Shown here piece by piece: positions 1 to 8,917 of a stretch of DNA of 64,000 nucleotides (positions are counted from its first letter, which is position 1; each line of letters starts with the position of its first letter). A model generated the notes under the pieces. The model saw only the letters and a program-made list of their open reading frames with translations, ran no database searches and had not been told where the DNA came from. Where the stretch lies: positions 11,340,256-11,404,255 of the forward strand of contig NZ_CP071793.1 of NCBI RefSeq assembly GCF_017498545.1, in the 5' to 3' direction. This stretch comes from Sulfidibacter corallicola. GTDB lineage: Bacteria > Acidobacteriota > Holophagae > Acanthopleuribacterales > Acanthopleuribacteraceae. Made by a program: the position numbers and the translations under genes.

Positions 1-2
1 AC

Positions 3-104
3 GACATTCATCAGTACGAATTTCAAACCAAGGCGCTGACCATTCACGGTTTGATCTGCGAATACGAGGAAGCGCATCCCCAGGATGGCGAATCTTGTGA
101 GTGA
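3..104 (+). CDS. C-terminal end of an unidentified protein (cut by window start)
   Basis: An open frame enters from the left edge and ends at TGA 102-104. It encodes about 33 residues ending ...EAHPQDGESCE. The tail is acidic and polar, and no family is recognisable from so little. It could be a fortuitous frame. The stop is followed by about 400 bases without a convincing gene, which fits the end of a transcription unit. Confidence 0.35.
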   Translation, partial: DIHQYEFQTKALTIHGLICEYEEAHPQDGESCE

Positions 105-508
105 ACATCCTGGAACGGACGAAACGGAGGGGTCACCGGGCATTCGGTTCTTGGTATAGACAGGTGGGGCTGCTCTTGCAATCGATCCTGGCGCTGATTC
201 TTCTCTCGCGGCACATGGCGCCTTCGTCCCGCGGTTTCACCATGAAACCGTCGCTGCCCGAGATCTCCGGGGCCTGTTCCGTCTCGAAAGTCCGTCCTTC
301 GACCCGGTGCGCCCGCCGCCCGGCACCCATCGCGCCCGAACGCCGCGAACGGAAGGCGAATGTGGTGCGTTGGGATTGGTCCTGAAAGCGCGGGAGATCC
401 CCGCCACGAAGCGTAGTTGTGCTCACAAAGTTGTGGCTAGACCTTGATCGACAGCTCATACTGGTGCATACTGCGTTGGCAATGAACGGCTTAATTTGAG
501 GGAATTCC
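105..508. other. Intergenic region upstream of the VWA gene
   Basis: About 400 bases. The open frames here overlap each other on both strands, are rich in Arg/Pro/Ser and start without ribosome binding sites, so I call no gene. The right end carries a promoter-like pair and a GAGGGA ribosome binding site for the VWA gene. Confidence 0.5.
444..472 (+). promoter_or_regulatory. Candidate sigma-70 promoter of the VWA/OmpA pair
   Basis: TTGATC (444-449) and CATACT (467-472) are separated by 17 bases; each matches 4 of 6 consensus positions. It lies about 35 bases upstream of the VWA start. Found by eye only. Confidence 0.3.
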
Positions 509-1477
509 ATGCCGAACGTGAGGCTGCTCGCCAACCTCGCCAGCACGATGCTGGTCTGTGGTTTTTTTCCCGTTTTGTGCGGGCAGATTACCGGCCCCGA
601 TCCCCAGGAGCCGCTCACCGGTAGCCAAAGTTTTCAGTTCAGCCTGATCCAGATCCCCGTGTGGGTCGCCGACAAGCGCGGCCGCCCGGTGGGCGGTTTG
701 ACGGCGGACGACTTTCGCCTGATCGTCGACGATCGGCAAGTGGTCATCGAGGGATGCGCGCCCGCCTACGATCGTCCGATGGAAGTCGTGTATTTGCTGG
801 ACATGTCGGGGAGCATGGAGATCGGCCACAAACTGCTGGGATCGGTTCAGACGATCGACTACCTGTTAGATCAGCACCAGCGCGACGATCTCTGGAAGGT
901 CATCATTTTCTCCGATTCCGAGGTGTTGGCCATCGCCGACCAGGAGCACAAGAGCCACTGGCACATGAACAAGAACAAGCTGAAGGGGTACGGAAAAACC
1001 GCGCTTTTCGACGCCCTGAGCTCCAGTCAGGCCTATTTCAGCAAGGACGGCCTGACCAATCGCGCGTTGTTGCTGTTCACCGACGGCAACGACAACCAGA
1101 GCCGGCTGACCGAAGAGCAGTTGCTCAAGGTGTTGCGCATCATCGATGTGCCGGTGTTCATCGTGGGCATCGCCGACGGGTTCGTGCCGAGCGGATCCGA
1201 GGATCGTGAAGATCTTGGCTTGAAAACTTTGCAGGAAATTACAACAATCACTGGCGGTGAGCTGATTATCGCCAAGGATGCGCGTCAGTTACCGCAAATC
1301 TCGGCACTCCTCACGGAGAAGATGCGGCCCCAATATATGCTTTCCATCACCGTGGAGAAAAAATCCGGCGATCCACGCCGCCGACTGGATGTCGTCGTGG
1401 ACCGTCGTGGCGATCACCAGGTTCGTTTTCGCCGAGGTTACGTGGGCTCGATGCCCGAAATTGTTGGAGGAAATTAA
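509..1477 (+). CDS. Exported VWA-domain protein (VWFA-related Acidobacterial type)
   Basis: 322 residues. The N-terminus (residues 1-26) is a hydrophobic signal peptide ending near CGQ. Residues ~45-85 form a small beta domain with the VWV.DKRGRPVGGLTADDFRL pattern that precedes the VWA fold in the Acidobacterial VWFA-related family (TIGR03436-like). The VWA fold follows with a MIDAS motif DMSGS (about residue 98), a TALFDAL segment and LLLFTDGNDN. This supports metal-dependent adhesion or protein binding in the periplasm or on the surface; no ligand can be named. ATG is preceded by GAGGGA. The stop abuts the start of the OmpA gene, so the two are probably co-transcribed and may work together at the envelope. 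Confidence 0.85.
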   Translation: MPNVRLLANLASTMLVCGFFPVLCGQITGPDPQEPLTGSQSFQFSLIQIPVWVADKRGRPVGGLTADDFRLIVDDRQVVIEGCAPAYDRPMEVVYLLDMSGSMEIGHKLLGSVQTIDYLLDQHQRDDLWKVIIFSDSEVLAIADQEHKSHWHMNKNKLKGYGKTALFDALSSSQAYFSKDGLTNRALLLFTDGNDNQSRLTEEQLLKVLRIIDVPVFIVGIADGFVPSGSEDREDLGLKTLQEITTITGGELIIAKDARQLPQISALLTEKMRPQYMLSITVEKKSGDPRRRLDVVVDRRGDHQVRFRRGYVGSMPEIVGGN

Positions 1478-2107
1478 ATGAGATTGATCGCGATAACCCT
1501 CGTGTTGTGTCTGTTGTCGCTGAATTGTGCAACGAAAAAGTTCGTGGACCAGGAGATCGAAGCCTCGGAAGTGCGCACCCAGCGCCAGATCGAGGACATC
1601 AAACGCCAAGTCGAAGAGACCCAGACGGAAATCCGCGACATGGCCAAAGAAATGAACTTGCAGATCGAAGGCTTGGAAGAGACCAACGAGAACATTTCGA
1701 AAATGGTCGAAGAGAACCAGCAGATGATCGCGCAATTCGGTCAGCTCCGCTTCCAGAAAACACTTTCGGAAGCCGAAGCGAACTTCCGCAGCGACAAATT
1801 CGAATTGACCGATGCCGCTCGCGGCGAGCTGGATAAATTCGCAGACCTGCTGATTCGCCAGAACAAGCTGGTCCACATCGAGATCCAGGGCCACACCGAC
1901 AGCCGTGGTACCAAGGACTACAACATGAAGCTCGGCCAGGACCGCGCGGAGTCGGTGCGTGAATACCTCTACAAGAAACACGACATCCCGCTGCACCTGA
2001 TGAACACGGTGAGCTACGGTCCCGACAAGCCGATTGCCGAAAATGACAGCGCAGGGGGACGGGCCAAGAACCGTCGCGTGGTGCTCGTGGTTCGCATTCA
2101 GTTCTAA
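1478..2107 (+). CDS. OmpA-family peptidoglycan-binding lipoprotein (Pal-like)
   Basis: 209 residues. The signal peptide has a lipobox-like LSLNC, placing Cys at about residue 20. A coiled coil (~25-90, many Glu/Gln/Lys heptads) resembles a Lpp/YbgF-type spacer. The C-terminal OmpA domain (~100-209) carries IEIQGHTDSRG and the NRRVVLVV ending, the diaminopimelate-binding region of OmpA/Pal. It therefore probably tethers the outer membrane to peptidoglycan. ATG directly follows the VWA stop with no gap, and a strong terminator follows, so this is the last gene of a two-gene operon. It is not classical Pal, because it lacks tol neighbours and has a long coiled coil. Confidence 0.88.
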   Translation: MRLIAITLVLCLLSLNCATKKFVDQEIEASEVRTQRQIEDIKRQVEETQTEIRDMAKEMNLQIEGLEETNENISKMVEENQQMIAQFGQLRFQKTLSEAEANFRSDKFELTDAARGELDKFADLLIRQNKLVHIEIQGHTDSRGTKDYNMKLGQDRAESVREYLYKKHDIPLHLMNTVSYGPDKPIAENDSAGGRAKNRRVVLVVRIQF

Positions 2108-2139
2108 TCGAATCGCGGCGCCGCCGTCCTCACCCAAGA

Positions 2140-2171
2140 AACCCACGTGGAACAAATCCACGTGGGTTTTG
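2140..2171 (+). terminator. Rho-independent terminator after the OmpA gene
   Basis: Perfect 11-bp stem AACCCACGTGG / CCACGTGGGTT with an 8-base loop (AACAAAT region), followed by TTTTGTT. It starts about 33 bases after the stop codon. Confidence 0.85.
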
Positions 2172-2309
2172 TTATGTATGGGAACGTCCAAGGACGAGGG
2201 ACCTGGGAAGGATTCCCGATTTCTGGAAGAATGGAACTCCCCGGGGCGGTGAAGATGGTGCACGCCACCGACCCCGCAATGGAATGACGCGGATGACGAG
2301 GAGGCGCTC

Positions 2310-3131
2310 GTGTGGTCGCAATGGAATCTGTGGCACGTGGTTTCGGACCCACGCGGCTACTTTTTTTGGCTCGTGGTGGTTTCGCTGGCGGTGGCGGCGT
2401 TGGAGCGCCTCTTCCCGTGGCGCCGGGAGCAGAGCCCGGCACGGCGCGGGATCGTCCAGGACCTGTTCTTCCTGATCTTCAACGGCCACTACGCCGGAAT
2501 GATGTTGGCCATGGCGGCCGGTTGGCTCACGATGTGGCTGGAACGCACGCTGAACTTGCCGCTCGTCAGCGGTCCGCGTAGCTGGAACCTCCTGGCGGAC
2601 ACGCCGCTCTGGGTTCAGTTCGTCGTCTTCTTCCTGCTCAAGGACCTGCTGGAGTACAGCATCCACAACCTGTTGCACCGAGTCCCCTGGCTGTGGCAAT
2701 TCCACAAGCTGCACCACTCGATCGTGGAGATGGATTGGATCGGCAACTTCCGCTTCCACTGGATGGAAATCGTGGTGTACCGCTCGCTGAGTTACTTCCC
2801 GCTGGTCGTGCTGGGCGTTGATGGCGGCGTCATCCTGACCATTGCCGTGATCGCCACCCTGATCGGCCACCTGAACCACGCCAACCTGAATTGGACCTAC
2901 GGTCCGCTGGGGTACATCTTCAACTCGCCGCGCTTCCACATCTGGCACCACGACGTCATTCCCCACGGCGGCCACGGCAAGAACTTCGCGATCGTCTTCA
3001 GCATCTGGGATTGGCTGTTCGGCACCGCCTACCGCCCCGCGGCCGAGCAACCGGATGAATTGGGCTTCGACGATTTGGATCGCTTCCCCGAAAGCCTGCC
3101 GCGCCGGTTGCTGTACCCCTGGGTGCGATGA
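2310..3131 (+). CDS. Fatty acid hydroxylase / sterol desaturase family membrane protein
   Basis: 273 residues, GTG start with GAGGAGG seven bases upstream. Several hydrophobic helices are visible (~12-35, 55-75, 100-120, 155-190). The histidine clusters of the di-iron membrane hydroxylase superfamily are present: HNLLHR, HKLHH, and C-terminal HIWHH with HGGHG. The usual HX3H, HX2HH, HX2HH layout holds, so metal binding is intact. The family hydroxylates or desaturates lipid chains at the membrane using O2; the substrate cannot be read from sequence. It stands alone between a terminator and a promoter. Confidence 0.85.
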   Translation: MWSQWNLWHVVSDPRGYFFWLVVVSLAVAALERLFPWRREQSPARRGIVQDLFFLIFNGHYAGMMLAMAAGWLTMWLERTLNLPLVSGPRSWNLLADTPLWVQFVVFFLLKDLLEYSIHNLLHRVPWLWQFHKLHHSIVEMDWIGNFRFHWMEIVVYRSLSYFPLVVLGVDGGVILTIAVIATLIGHLNHANLNWTYGPLGYIFNSPRFHIWHHDVIPHGGHGKNFAIVFSIWDWLFGTAYRPAAEQPDELGFDDLDRFPESLPRRLLYPWVR

Positions 3132-3252
3132 CCGCCAGTCTCCCGCGACCGCACACCTCTCCAGCAATCGCTGTATTTCCAGACATTCCCACGTTTTCAT
3201 CACAACGGGTGCAGGTGCGAACCCGGCCGGTGGGGATGGTGAAACGGGCGGA

Positions 3253-3281
3253 TTGCCCTCCCTGCCTCGCTCCGTTATGAT
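3253..3281 (+). promoter_or_regulatory. Candidate sigma-70 promoter of the CsgG-like gene
   Basis: TTGCCC (3253-3258), 17-base spacer, TATGAT (3276-3281; 5 of 6). A start site near 3288 would leave a ~39-base leader containing the ACAGGAGG ribosome binding site. Confidence 0.5.
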
Positions 3282-3326
3282 GGAACCATCGACCCGCCAT
3301 CGTCACCCAGGTTACAGGAGGACTTC

Positions 3327-4259
3327 ATGAACAGCGTGATGCACCGACTCCCCGTTCGCACGATCGCCGCCGTCTGCTTTTTGATGGGCGCGGCCCATCC
3401 GCTTCTGGCGCAAGGCGGGTTGCGATATACCGTCCAGGTTCTCAAGTTCGAGAATCGCGCGGGCTGGAGTGCGCAATGGGACTTGGGTGAAGCATGGGAA
3501 GCGGTGCTGTCGGAAGAGCTCAACAAATCGGGCAACTTCATCGTCATCGCCGGCACCGACGCCCGCAAGGCGAGCATGGACGAGCAGGACTTCGCCCAAT
3601 CGGGCCGCGCCGCCTCGGGCGACAAGGGCCCCAAAACCGGGTTCATGACCCCGGCCCAACTGATCGTGACCGGAACCATCGATTCCTTCGACGACGGCAC
3701 CGAGGGCCGCGGTTCCTCGGCCAGTTATCGCGGCATCGGCCTGCGCTTCAAGGGCGGCACCTCGATCATCGGCGGCACGGTGTCCTTCGTGGACGCCACC
3801 ACGGGCCAGGAAATCGCGTCGCACCGCTTCGAGGAAAAGGTCAAGAACAAGGGCGTCAAGCTTTCCTACAGCAAGTGGGGTTTTTACGGCGACGTGGACG
3901 CCTTCCGCAAAACACCGTCGGGCAAGGTGATCGCCAAGGCCTGCGACAACGTGCTGGGCTTCCTGGCCGGACAATTGGACAACGTGATTTGGACAGGCAA
4001 GGTCATTCGAGCCGACAGCGGCCGCATCATGATCAACCGCGGCACGCGCGAAGGGGTCAGCGAGGGTCAGATCCTGAAGGTCGGCTATTCGGAGGAGATT
4101 CGCGACCCGGACACCGGCGAGCTCCTGGACCTGGACCTCACCGAGAAGGGCCGCATCCGGGTGAAGACCGTCAAGGAAAAGCTCAGCATTTGCGAACCGA
4201 TATCGGTCGACGGCAAGAAACCCTACAAACCCAAGCAAGGGCAAACGGTGTTCAATTAG
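3327..4259 (+). CDS. Exported CsgG/HfaB-like protein
   Basis: 310 residues, ATG with AGGAGG upstream. A signal peptide ends at LLAQ (about residue 29). Residues ~30-220 follow the CsgG/HfaB pattern: VQVLKFENRAGW, a GEAWEAVLSEELNKSGNFIVI helix-strand, LIVTGTIDSF, and a long beta segment ending in the C-terminal helix KACDNVLGFLAGQL. Residues ~225-310 form a small beta domain (GRIMINRGTREGVSEGQIL) like those attached to FlgT or LPP20-type proteins. CsgG proteins form outer-membrane secretion pores. No lipobox Cys is visible and no curli genes are nearby, so a periplasmic assembly or sensing role is as likely as a pore. Confidence 0.75.
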   Translation: MNSVMHRLPVRTIAAVCFLMGAAHPLLAQGGLRYTVQVLKFENRAGWSAQWDLGEAWEAVLSEELNKSGNFIVIAGTDARKASMDEQDFAQSGRAASGDKGPKTGFMTPAQLIVTGTIDSFDDGTEGRGSSASYRGIGLRFKGGTSIIGGTVSFVDATTGQEIASHRFEEKVKNKGVKLSYSKWGFYGDVDAFRKTPSGKVIAKACDNVLGFLAGQLDNVIWTGKVIRADSGRIMINRGTREGVSEGQILKVGYSEEIRDPDTGELLDLDLTEKGRIRVKTVKEKLSICEPISVDGKKPYKPKQGQTVFN

Positions 4260-4407
4260 CGGAACCGGGAACCGGCGGAAACAGTCGCGAAGTCCCTCCG
4301 GCATCCTCGACAAAAAATGAACCCGTCCAGCTCTCCGGTTTTTTGGCCTGTATGGCGACCGAGATCACCGATCCCGGGCGCCCGACCAAAACCAGAGAGG
4401 TGGTGTC

Positions 4408-6300
4408 ATGTCCGTCGTTTCAAGCGATGCCAAGCAGCTTCAAGGATTGCAAAATTTCGCGATCAAAATCCAACCGCCCGAAGACGGCGTTTGTGACGTT
4501 CTGATTCTCGACTCGCCGGCCGGACAGAGCTCCGGCAGGATGGAACTCCCCTTTTCCCTGGCCGATTTGATTCCGTTTCTGAAAGAACGGAAAATGCCCG
4601 GATTTGGAAACGCAGGTGACGCTCCCAAAACCGACCTGACCCCCGAAGCGGTGGGTCACGCCCTCTTCAATGCCCTGTTTCAGAGCAAAGTTCGCGACCA
4701 ATACCTACTCAGTTTTCCGCGCGGGGAAGAGGTTTTGCGGCTTCAATTGCGGATGGATGTCCGTTCCCAGGATATGCAGGCGGTATCGGAACTCCCCTGG
4801 GAGCTGATGCTGGAACCCGGCAAAATCGATCCCATGGGTATTGGTAAGCGTTTCTCGATCGTCCGCCACTTGGACGCCGACAAACCCGTCCGCCCCATTC
4901 CCTTCCCCAGCCCACTGAAAATCCTGGCCGTGTTGCCCGAACCGACCAATTGCGGGAAGACACACCGTGATAGCTTCGTGGCGTCGATGAGGAAGGTCCT
5001 CGAGCCGATCGCAGGACTCGAGCTGGAAATCATCGATCGGGGTGTGACCCCGGCGAAAGTCTTCGAGAGGCTTAAGTCCTTTCGACCGCACGTGCTCCAT
5101 TTCGTCGGCCATGGCGGCCGTCCCGCCAACGAATGGATCCTTTGTTTCGAAGACGCATCGGGACGAGCCAAGCCGATGAGTGCGGTGGCCTTCTCGCGTT
5201 CCATCAGGGACATCGACTCCCTGCGACTCATCAACTTGGTCGCCTGCCAATCCAGTCGTGCCGAAGAGGGCAACAATCCGTTCAATGGCCTGGCTCAGGC
5301 GCTCGTGATGAACCCGAATCTCGACGTGGCCGTGCTGGCCATGCAATTCGTGGTCAAAATCGACGCCGCCGAGGCGTTTTGCAAAGCGTTTTTCCAAAGC
5401 CTGGTTCGCGACGAACGGACCCTGGATCAGGCGGTCAACGACGGCCGGCTCGCGATCTACCAAATGCGGCCCAACAGTGTCGAGTGGATCACACCGGTCC
5501 TGTACGTGCGTGGCGACAGCACGCAAATCTTCTCGCCCCCCGGCAGCCAGCAGGTCCTCCTGAACACCTACAACAGCCGGGCGCGCGTCGAACGCGATCA
5601 AAAGTTCGACCCCGAGGCCGTCGTCATCGACCTGGGTGATCTCTTCCCCGGCGAAGACGTGAAAGGCCGCCTTCCCAAATATGCCGATTCCTGGGGCCGG
5701 GATATCCTGCCGCGTATCAAACGAGCCTTCACGCACCTCGAAAAGCCCAAGCACATCAAGGTCAAGGGTGACGCGATTCAATCGGCCTGGATGACCCTGG
5801 GACATCAATTCGGCCCACCCAACACCTGGCACCTGTCGGTGGCTCAAGCCAACCAAAAGACGGGGAAGGTCGAGCTCTGGTCGGACAAGGGCGAACCCAC
5901 CCCGGTGGATATCGAACCCACCCACATCGCCGACCTGGGGCCCGGTGGAGATCTGGCGGTGTCGATCGCCATTTCGACGCCGATCGAGGGTTCGGTCAAG
6001 GCCCACATCGACGAACGGGCCGGAACCCACATCGGAAACTGGCTGCAATTCCGACCTCGATTGGATCCCGACCGCGCCGCGCTGGACGGCGGCCGCGAAG
6101 CGCTCGATCTGGTGCGCGCGATCGCCAAGATCGTTCGCCGCGAACGCGACCGGCTTCAAGCCGAAAAAATCCACCTGTTCCTGGCCGGTCCGGCCGCCTT
6201 CGCCTTTTTCCTGGGGGTCCACCTGCGGGCCGCAGGCTTGATCCAACTCTATGAATTCGAGGGAGGCAGCTACCACCCGACGGCCCTTCTCGGCGGGTGA
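4408..6300 (+). CDS. CHAT-SAVED protease (cyclic-oligonucleotide-activated CRISPR ancillary effector)
   Basis: 630 residues. The N-terminal two thirds is a CHAT (caspase HetF-associated) domain: ELPWELML at ~125, the catalytic His in HFVGHGG (His235) and the catalytic Cys in NLVACQSS (Cys280), so the dyad is intact. A linker leads to a C-terminal SAVED domain (~455-630) with its signature at ~588-625: HLFLAGPAAFAFFLG followed by IQLYEFEGGSYHPT. SAVED domains bind cyclic oligonucleotides and often oligomerise. Known SAVED-CHAT proteins in type III-B loci are turned on by cyclic tri-adenylate made by Cas10 and cleave downstream proteins. There is no signal peptide, so it acts in the cytosol. 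It is the first gene of the Cas operon, 122 bases before cas10. The protein substrate is unknown; the nearby anti-sigma factor is a candidate. Confidence 0.9.
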   Translation: MSVVSSDAKQLQGLQNFAIKIQPPEDGVCDVLILDSPAGQSSGRMELPFSLADLIPFLKERKMPGFGNAGDAPKTDLTPEAVGHALFNALFQSKVRDQYLLSFPRGEEVLRLQLRMDVRSQDMQAVSELPWELMLEPGKIDPMGIGKRFSIVRHLDADKPVRPIPFPSPLKILAVLPEPTNCGKTHRDSFVASMRKVLEPIAGLELEIIDRGVTPAKVFERLKSFRPHVLHFVGHGGRPANEWILCFEDASGRAKPMSAVAFSRSIRDIDSLRLINLVACQSSRAEEGNNPFNGLAQALVMNPNLDVAVLAMQFVVKIDAAEAFCKAFFQSLVRDERTLDQAVNDGRLAIYQMRPNSVEWITPVLYVRGDSTQIFSPPGSQQVLLNTYNSRARVERDQKFDPEAVVIDLGDLFPGEDVKGRLPKYADSWGRDILPRIKRAFTHLEKPKHIKVKGDAIQSAWMTLGHQFGPPNTWHLSVAQANQKTGKVELWSDKGEPTPVDIEPTHIADLGPGGDLAVSIAISTPIEGSVKAHIDERAGTHIGNWLQFRPRLDPDRAALDGGREALDLVRAIAKIVRRERDRLQAEKIHLFLAGPAAFAFFLGVHLRAAGLIQLYEFEGGSYHPTALLGG

Positions 6301-6319
6301 CGGGCACCGCCGGCGTGCA

Positions 6320-6376
6320 GGGTTCCACTTTTTTGAAAAAAAGTGCGAACCCCCAGCGCGCCGCGGTTTTTTCTTT
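6320..6376 (+). promoter_or_regulatory. Hairpin plus T-rich tract between the protease gene and cas10
   Basis: A hairpin (6320-6352) pairs GGGTT with AACCC around an inner CACTTTTTT/AAAAAAGTG stem. About 12 bases later a run of T (GGTTTTTTCTTTTTC) begins. The stem and T-tract are separated, so this is not a classical terminator, but it could attenuate transcription or be an RNA processing site between the protease and the interference complex. Confidence 0.35.
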
Positions 6377-6422
6377 TTCAAACAGCCATCGTTCACGTCG
6401 CTTCCCGAGAAAAGGAGCCCCC

Positions 6423-8249
6423 ATGTCTTGCACGCTGTACGCCTTCGAAGCGCGATCGATCCAGGACTACATCCTGGAGGGCGGTCGATTGCGCGACATG
6501 ATCGGCGGTTCGGAACAGGTAGAGAGCCTGACCGGACGCTACCTCGATCAAGCCCTCACCCACCTCGACCTGCACCCCGGTGAGGATCTCGCCTTCATTC
6601 GCCGCGCGGGCGGTGTGTTCCGCATCATCTGGCAATCGGAAAGGCCGGTAGAGGACCTGCGCGACTACTGGAGTTTTTTGGTTCAAAAAGTAGCCCCTGG
6701 CCTTAGTTTCACCCAGGCGATCGCCAGGGCCGACACCCTGAAGGAGGCGAACGCGAAACTGACCGCCTCCCTCGGACAGGACCGCAATCGCCCGCGCCCA
6801 CTCGCCCCCGCGGCCGCACCCTTCGCGGAGCGGGCACCCCGCAGTGGACGGGTGGCCGTTCGTCACGAAAACTACCGAGACCAATCGCACGAGTACCTGG
6901 ACGAAGTCACCCAGGCAAAGCGCGAACTGGTCTCCAAACTCCTGGGCGGCCAAAAGCACGGGAATACCCAAACCGAAAGCCCCTTTGCCTTGCTGAAGAA
7001 GTTGGCACCCCAACACGGCGCCGAGAAGTATGTCTGGCCGCTTCACTTTCTGCCCCAGGAAAGCCACGGCGACGGGCAGCCCTCCCTTCTGAGCGGCGAC
7101 GAAGCGCGCAGTTACGTGGCGATCCTTCACGCCGATGGCAACAACCTCGGCAAGCTGGTGGGCAAAGTGGTCGAAGTCGCGGCAGAAGAGCCAAAGACCT
7201 TCGCGAGGGCCATGCTGCAATTTTCCAGGGAGATCGGCGATGCGACCCGACGCGCGGTCCGTACCGCCATTCACGCCATTCCCACCAAGGATTGCCGCAC
7301 CGACGCGCAGGGCAACTACATCATTCCCCTCCGCCCACTCGTCCTTGGCGGTGACGATGTCACCGTTGTCCTGCCTGCCGTCCACGCCCTGGCGTTTACG
7401 GAGGTCTTCCTAAAGGCGTTCGAGCGCGAGACGGGCGCGGCATTCGCCGAACCTTCCATGCAACACAAGTTCGGCCAGGTGTTGCCGGAGGCGATGACGG
7501 CCTGTGCGGGGATCGCCTTCGTGAAAGGGACCATGCCCTTCGGACCGAGCTACGCGGTCGCCGAAGAGCTGTGCCGCATGGCCAAGATCCGTTCCCGAGA
7601 TTCGGTCGAGACCGAGACGGACGATGATCGTTTGCCCGGCCCTTCATGTCTCGCGTTCCATCGTATCCGCAGCAGCCACCTTCCGGATTACCAAACCATG
7701 CGCGAGCGGGAACTGACCCAGGGCCGTTTCACCACCAGTCTGCAACCCTTTGCCATCTCTTCCGACCTTCCTTCCCTGAACCGGCCACATTCGATTCCGA
7801 AATGGAGTGACTTTCAAGAGTTCGCCGAAGTCCTCGGCGGCACCAGCCGCAGTGCGATTCGGGAACTGTTGCGCCTGCCGAGCATGAGTGCGGAACACTT
7901 GGAGCGGGGTTGCCGACGATGGCGAGAGAACATCGAAGATCGAGATGCCTCCTTGCCCCACGACGCCAAGACCCTCGTCCGGTTGAAACGCCTTCTGGAT
8001 CGGCTCTACGAAAAAGCGAATCCAACCGAGCGCCCAAACACGCCGGAACACGCATTGAACCATCCGCGAACCAAGCCCTCGTCCTCACCCGACGAGCCAT
8101 CCCTCAGCACCCAAACGAGCGAGCGGTCCCCGTCCGCGCAACCCCTTCGAGAACCGCTCTGCCAGATACTCTTTCGCGAGGATGCCACACCGCTGGGGGA
8201 CTACGAAACCCTGCAAGCGGTGGGTTGCCGATTTGGAGGTGACACATGA
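6423..8249 (+). CDS. cas10: Cas10, type III signature subunit without HD domain
   Basis: 608 residues from ATG 6423, preceded by AAAAGGAG. The frame is open further upstream, but that stretch is a low-complexity spacer. The first palm-like segment begins at residue ~1 (YAFEARSIQDYILEGGRLRDMIGGSE). A second core has ILHADGNNLGKL (Asp238), and the cyclase motif GGDD lies at 309-312 (LVLGGDDVTVVLP). The palm/cyclase is therefore intact and should make cyclic oligoadenylate from ATP upon target RNA binding. No HD nuclease domain is present at the N-terminus, so DNA cleavage is not expected. The C-terminal helical part (~470-540) could be the Cas11-like domain of Cas10; the last ~70 residues are disordered and Ser/Pro-rich. 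The stop overlaps the next start by 4 bases. Confidence 0.9.
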   Translation: MSCTLYAFEARSIQDYILEGGRLRDMIGGSEQVESLTGRYLDQALTHLDLHPGEDLAFIRRAGGVFRIIWQSERPVEDLRDYWSFLVQKVAPGLSFTQAIARADTLKEANAKLTASLGQDRNRPRPLAPAAAPFAERAPRSGRVAVRHENYRDQSHEYLDEVTQAKRELVSKLLGGQKHGNTQTESPFALLKKLAPQHGAEKYVWPLHFLPQESHGDGQPSLLSGDEARSYVAILHADGNNLGKLVGKVVEVAAEEPKTFARAMLQFSREIGDATRRAVRTAIHAIPTKDCRTDAQGNYIIPLRPLVLGGDDVTVVLPAVHALAFTEVFLKAFERETGAAFAEPSMQHKFGQVLPEAMTACAGIAFVKGTMPFGPSYAVAEELCRMAKIRSRDSVETETDDDRLPGPSCLAFHRIRSSHLPDYQTMRERELTQGRFTTSLQPFAISSDLPSLNRPHSIPKWSDFQEFAEVLGGTSRSAIRELLRLPSMSAEHLERGCRRWRENIEDRDASLPHDAKTLVRLKRLLDRLYEKANPTERPNTPEHALNHPRTKPSSSPDEPSLSTQTSERSPSAQPLREPLCQILFREDATPLGDYETLQAVGCRFGGDT

Positions 8250-8917
8250 GCCCGACCATCCCTGTAGACCGCGGCCCTGCCGCGGCGGAACCCGCCCTTC
8301 GCTTCGAGATTTCCTCCTATTGGCATACCGGAGGCGCGGCATCGGGCGGCTTCGTGCTCGACAATCTCGCAAAGCGCGACGCCCACGACCTACCCTACGT
8401 ACCCGGTCGCACCGTCAAGGGCCTGGTTCGAGATGCCTGCCTGCGCGCGGAACATTGGGGTCGCTTGGATCGGGGAACCACCGATCGCTGGTTCGGGACG
8501 AGTACCGAAACTACCGGGCGGACCCGCTACGAAACGGAGCCGGGCCTGTTGGGCTTCGACGATGCGGTCTTGCCAAAGGAAATCACCGCCGTCCTGGCCA
8601 CCCGCGAAGCCGCACACCTGGCCGCCCATCTCTATCGGCACATCCACGCCACCAGCATCGATGCACGCACGGGGCACGCCAAAGACAAGAGCCTGCGCGG
8701 AACCGAAGTGGTGGTCCCGCTCACCTTGCGCGCGCCGATCTTTTTCCCGATTCCCGGCACGGCATCGAGCCTGGGTGACTGCTGGCCGTCCGACCTCGAA
8801 CGGGCACTTTCGCTGATTCGCGGGCTGGGCATGTCTCGCAGCCGAGGGCTGGGCCGGGTTCGGGTCCGGTTGGAACATCCCGATCTCGTGCGGCCCGCAT
8901 CGGAGGTGTCGCCATGA
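8246..8917 (+). CDS. Cas7 backbone subunit (Csm3-like RAMP), catalytically intact
   Basis: 223 residues, ATGA overlap with cas10. RAMP fold: the first strand FEISSYWHTGG, then a Csm3-type segment FVLDNLAKRDAHDLPYVPG-RTVKG. Aligned to Csm3 (IDSPVIKDP...IPGSSLKG), Asp39 falls on the target-RNA-cleaving Asp33. The glycine-rich loop GMSRSRGLGRVRV closes the fold near residue 195. It should bind one segment of crRNA and cut target RNA at 6-nt intervals with its sister Cas7 domains. In the III-D2 complex of Synechocystis the equivalent subunit is fused to Cas5 and Cas11; here it is a free protein. Confidence 0.85.
   Translation: MSPTIPVDRGPAAAEPALRFEISSYWHTGGAASGGFVLDNLAKRDAHDLPYVPGRTVKGLVRDACLRAEHWGRLDRGTTDRWFGTSTETTGRTRYETEPGLLGFDDAVLPKEITAVLATREAAHLAAHLYRHIHATSIDARTGHAKDKSLRGTEVVVPLTLRAPIFFPIPGTASSLGDCWPSDLERALSLIRGLGMSRSRGLGRVRVRLEHPDLVRPASEVSP

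Noticed and set aside
4408..6300. Lon-SAVED (CalpL-like) protease
   Set aside because: The catalytic part has the CHAT His/Cys motifs (HFVGHGG, VACQSS), not the Lon Ser-Lys dyad.
6297..6422. Upstream extension of Cas10
   Set aside because: The frame is open, but it reads through a hairpin and T-rich tract and has no ribosome binding site; ATG 6423 has AAAAGGAG.
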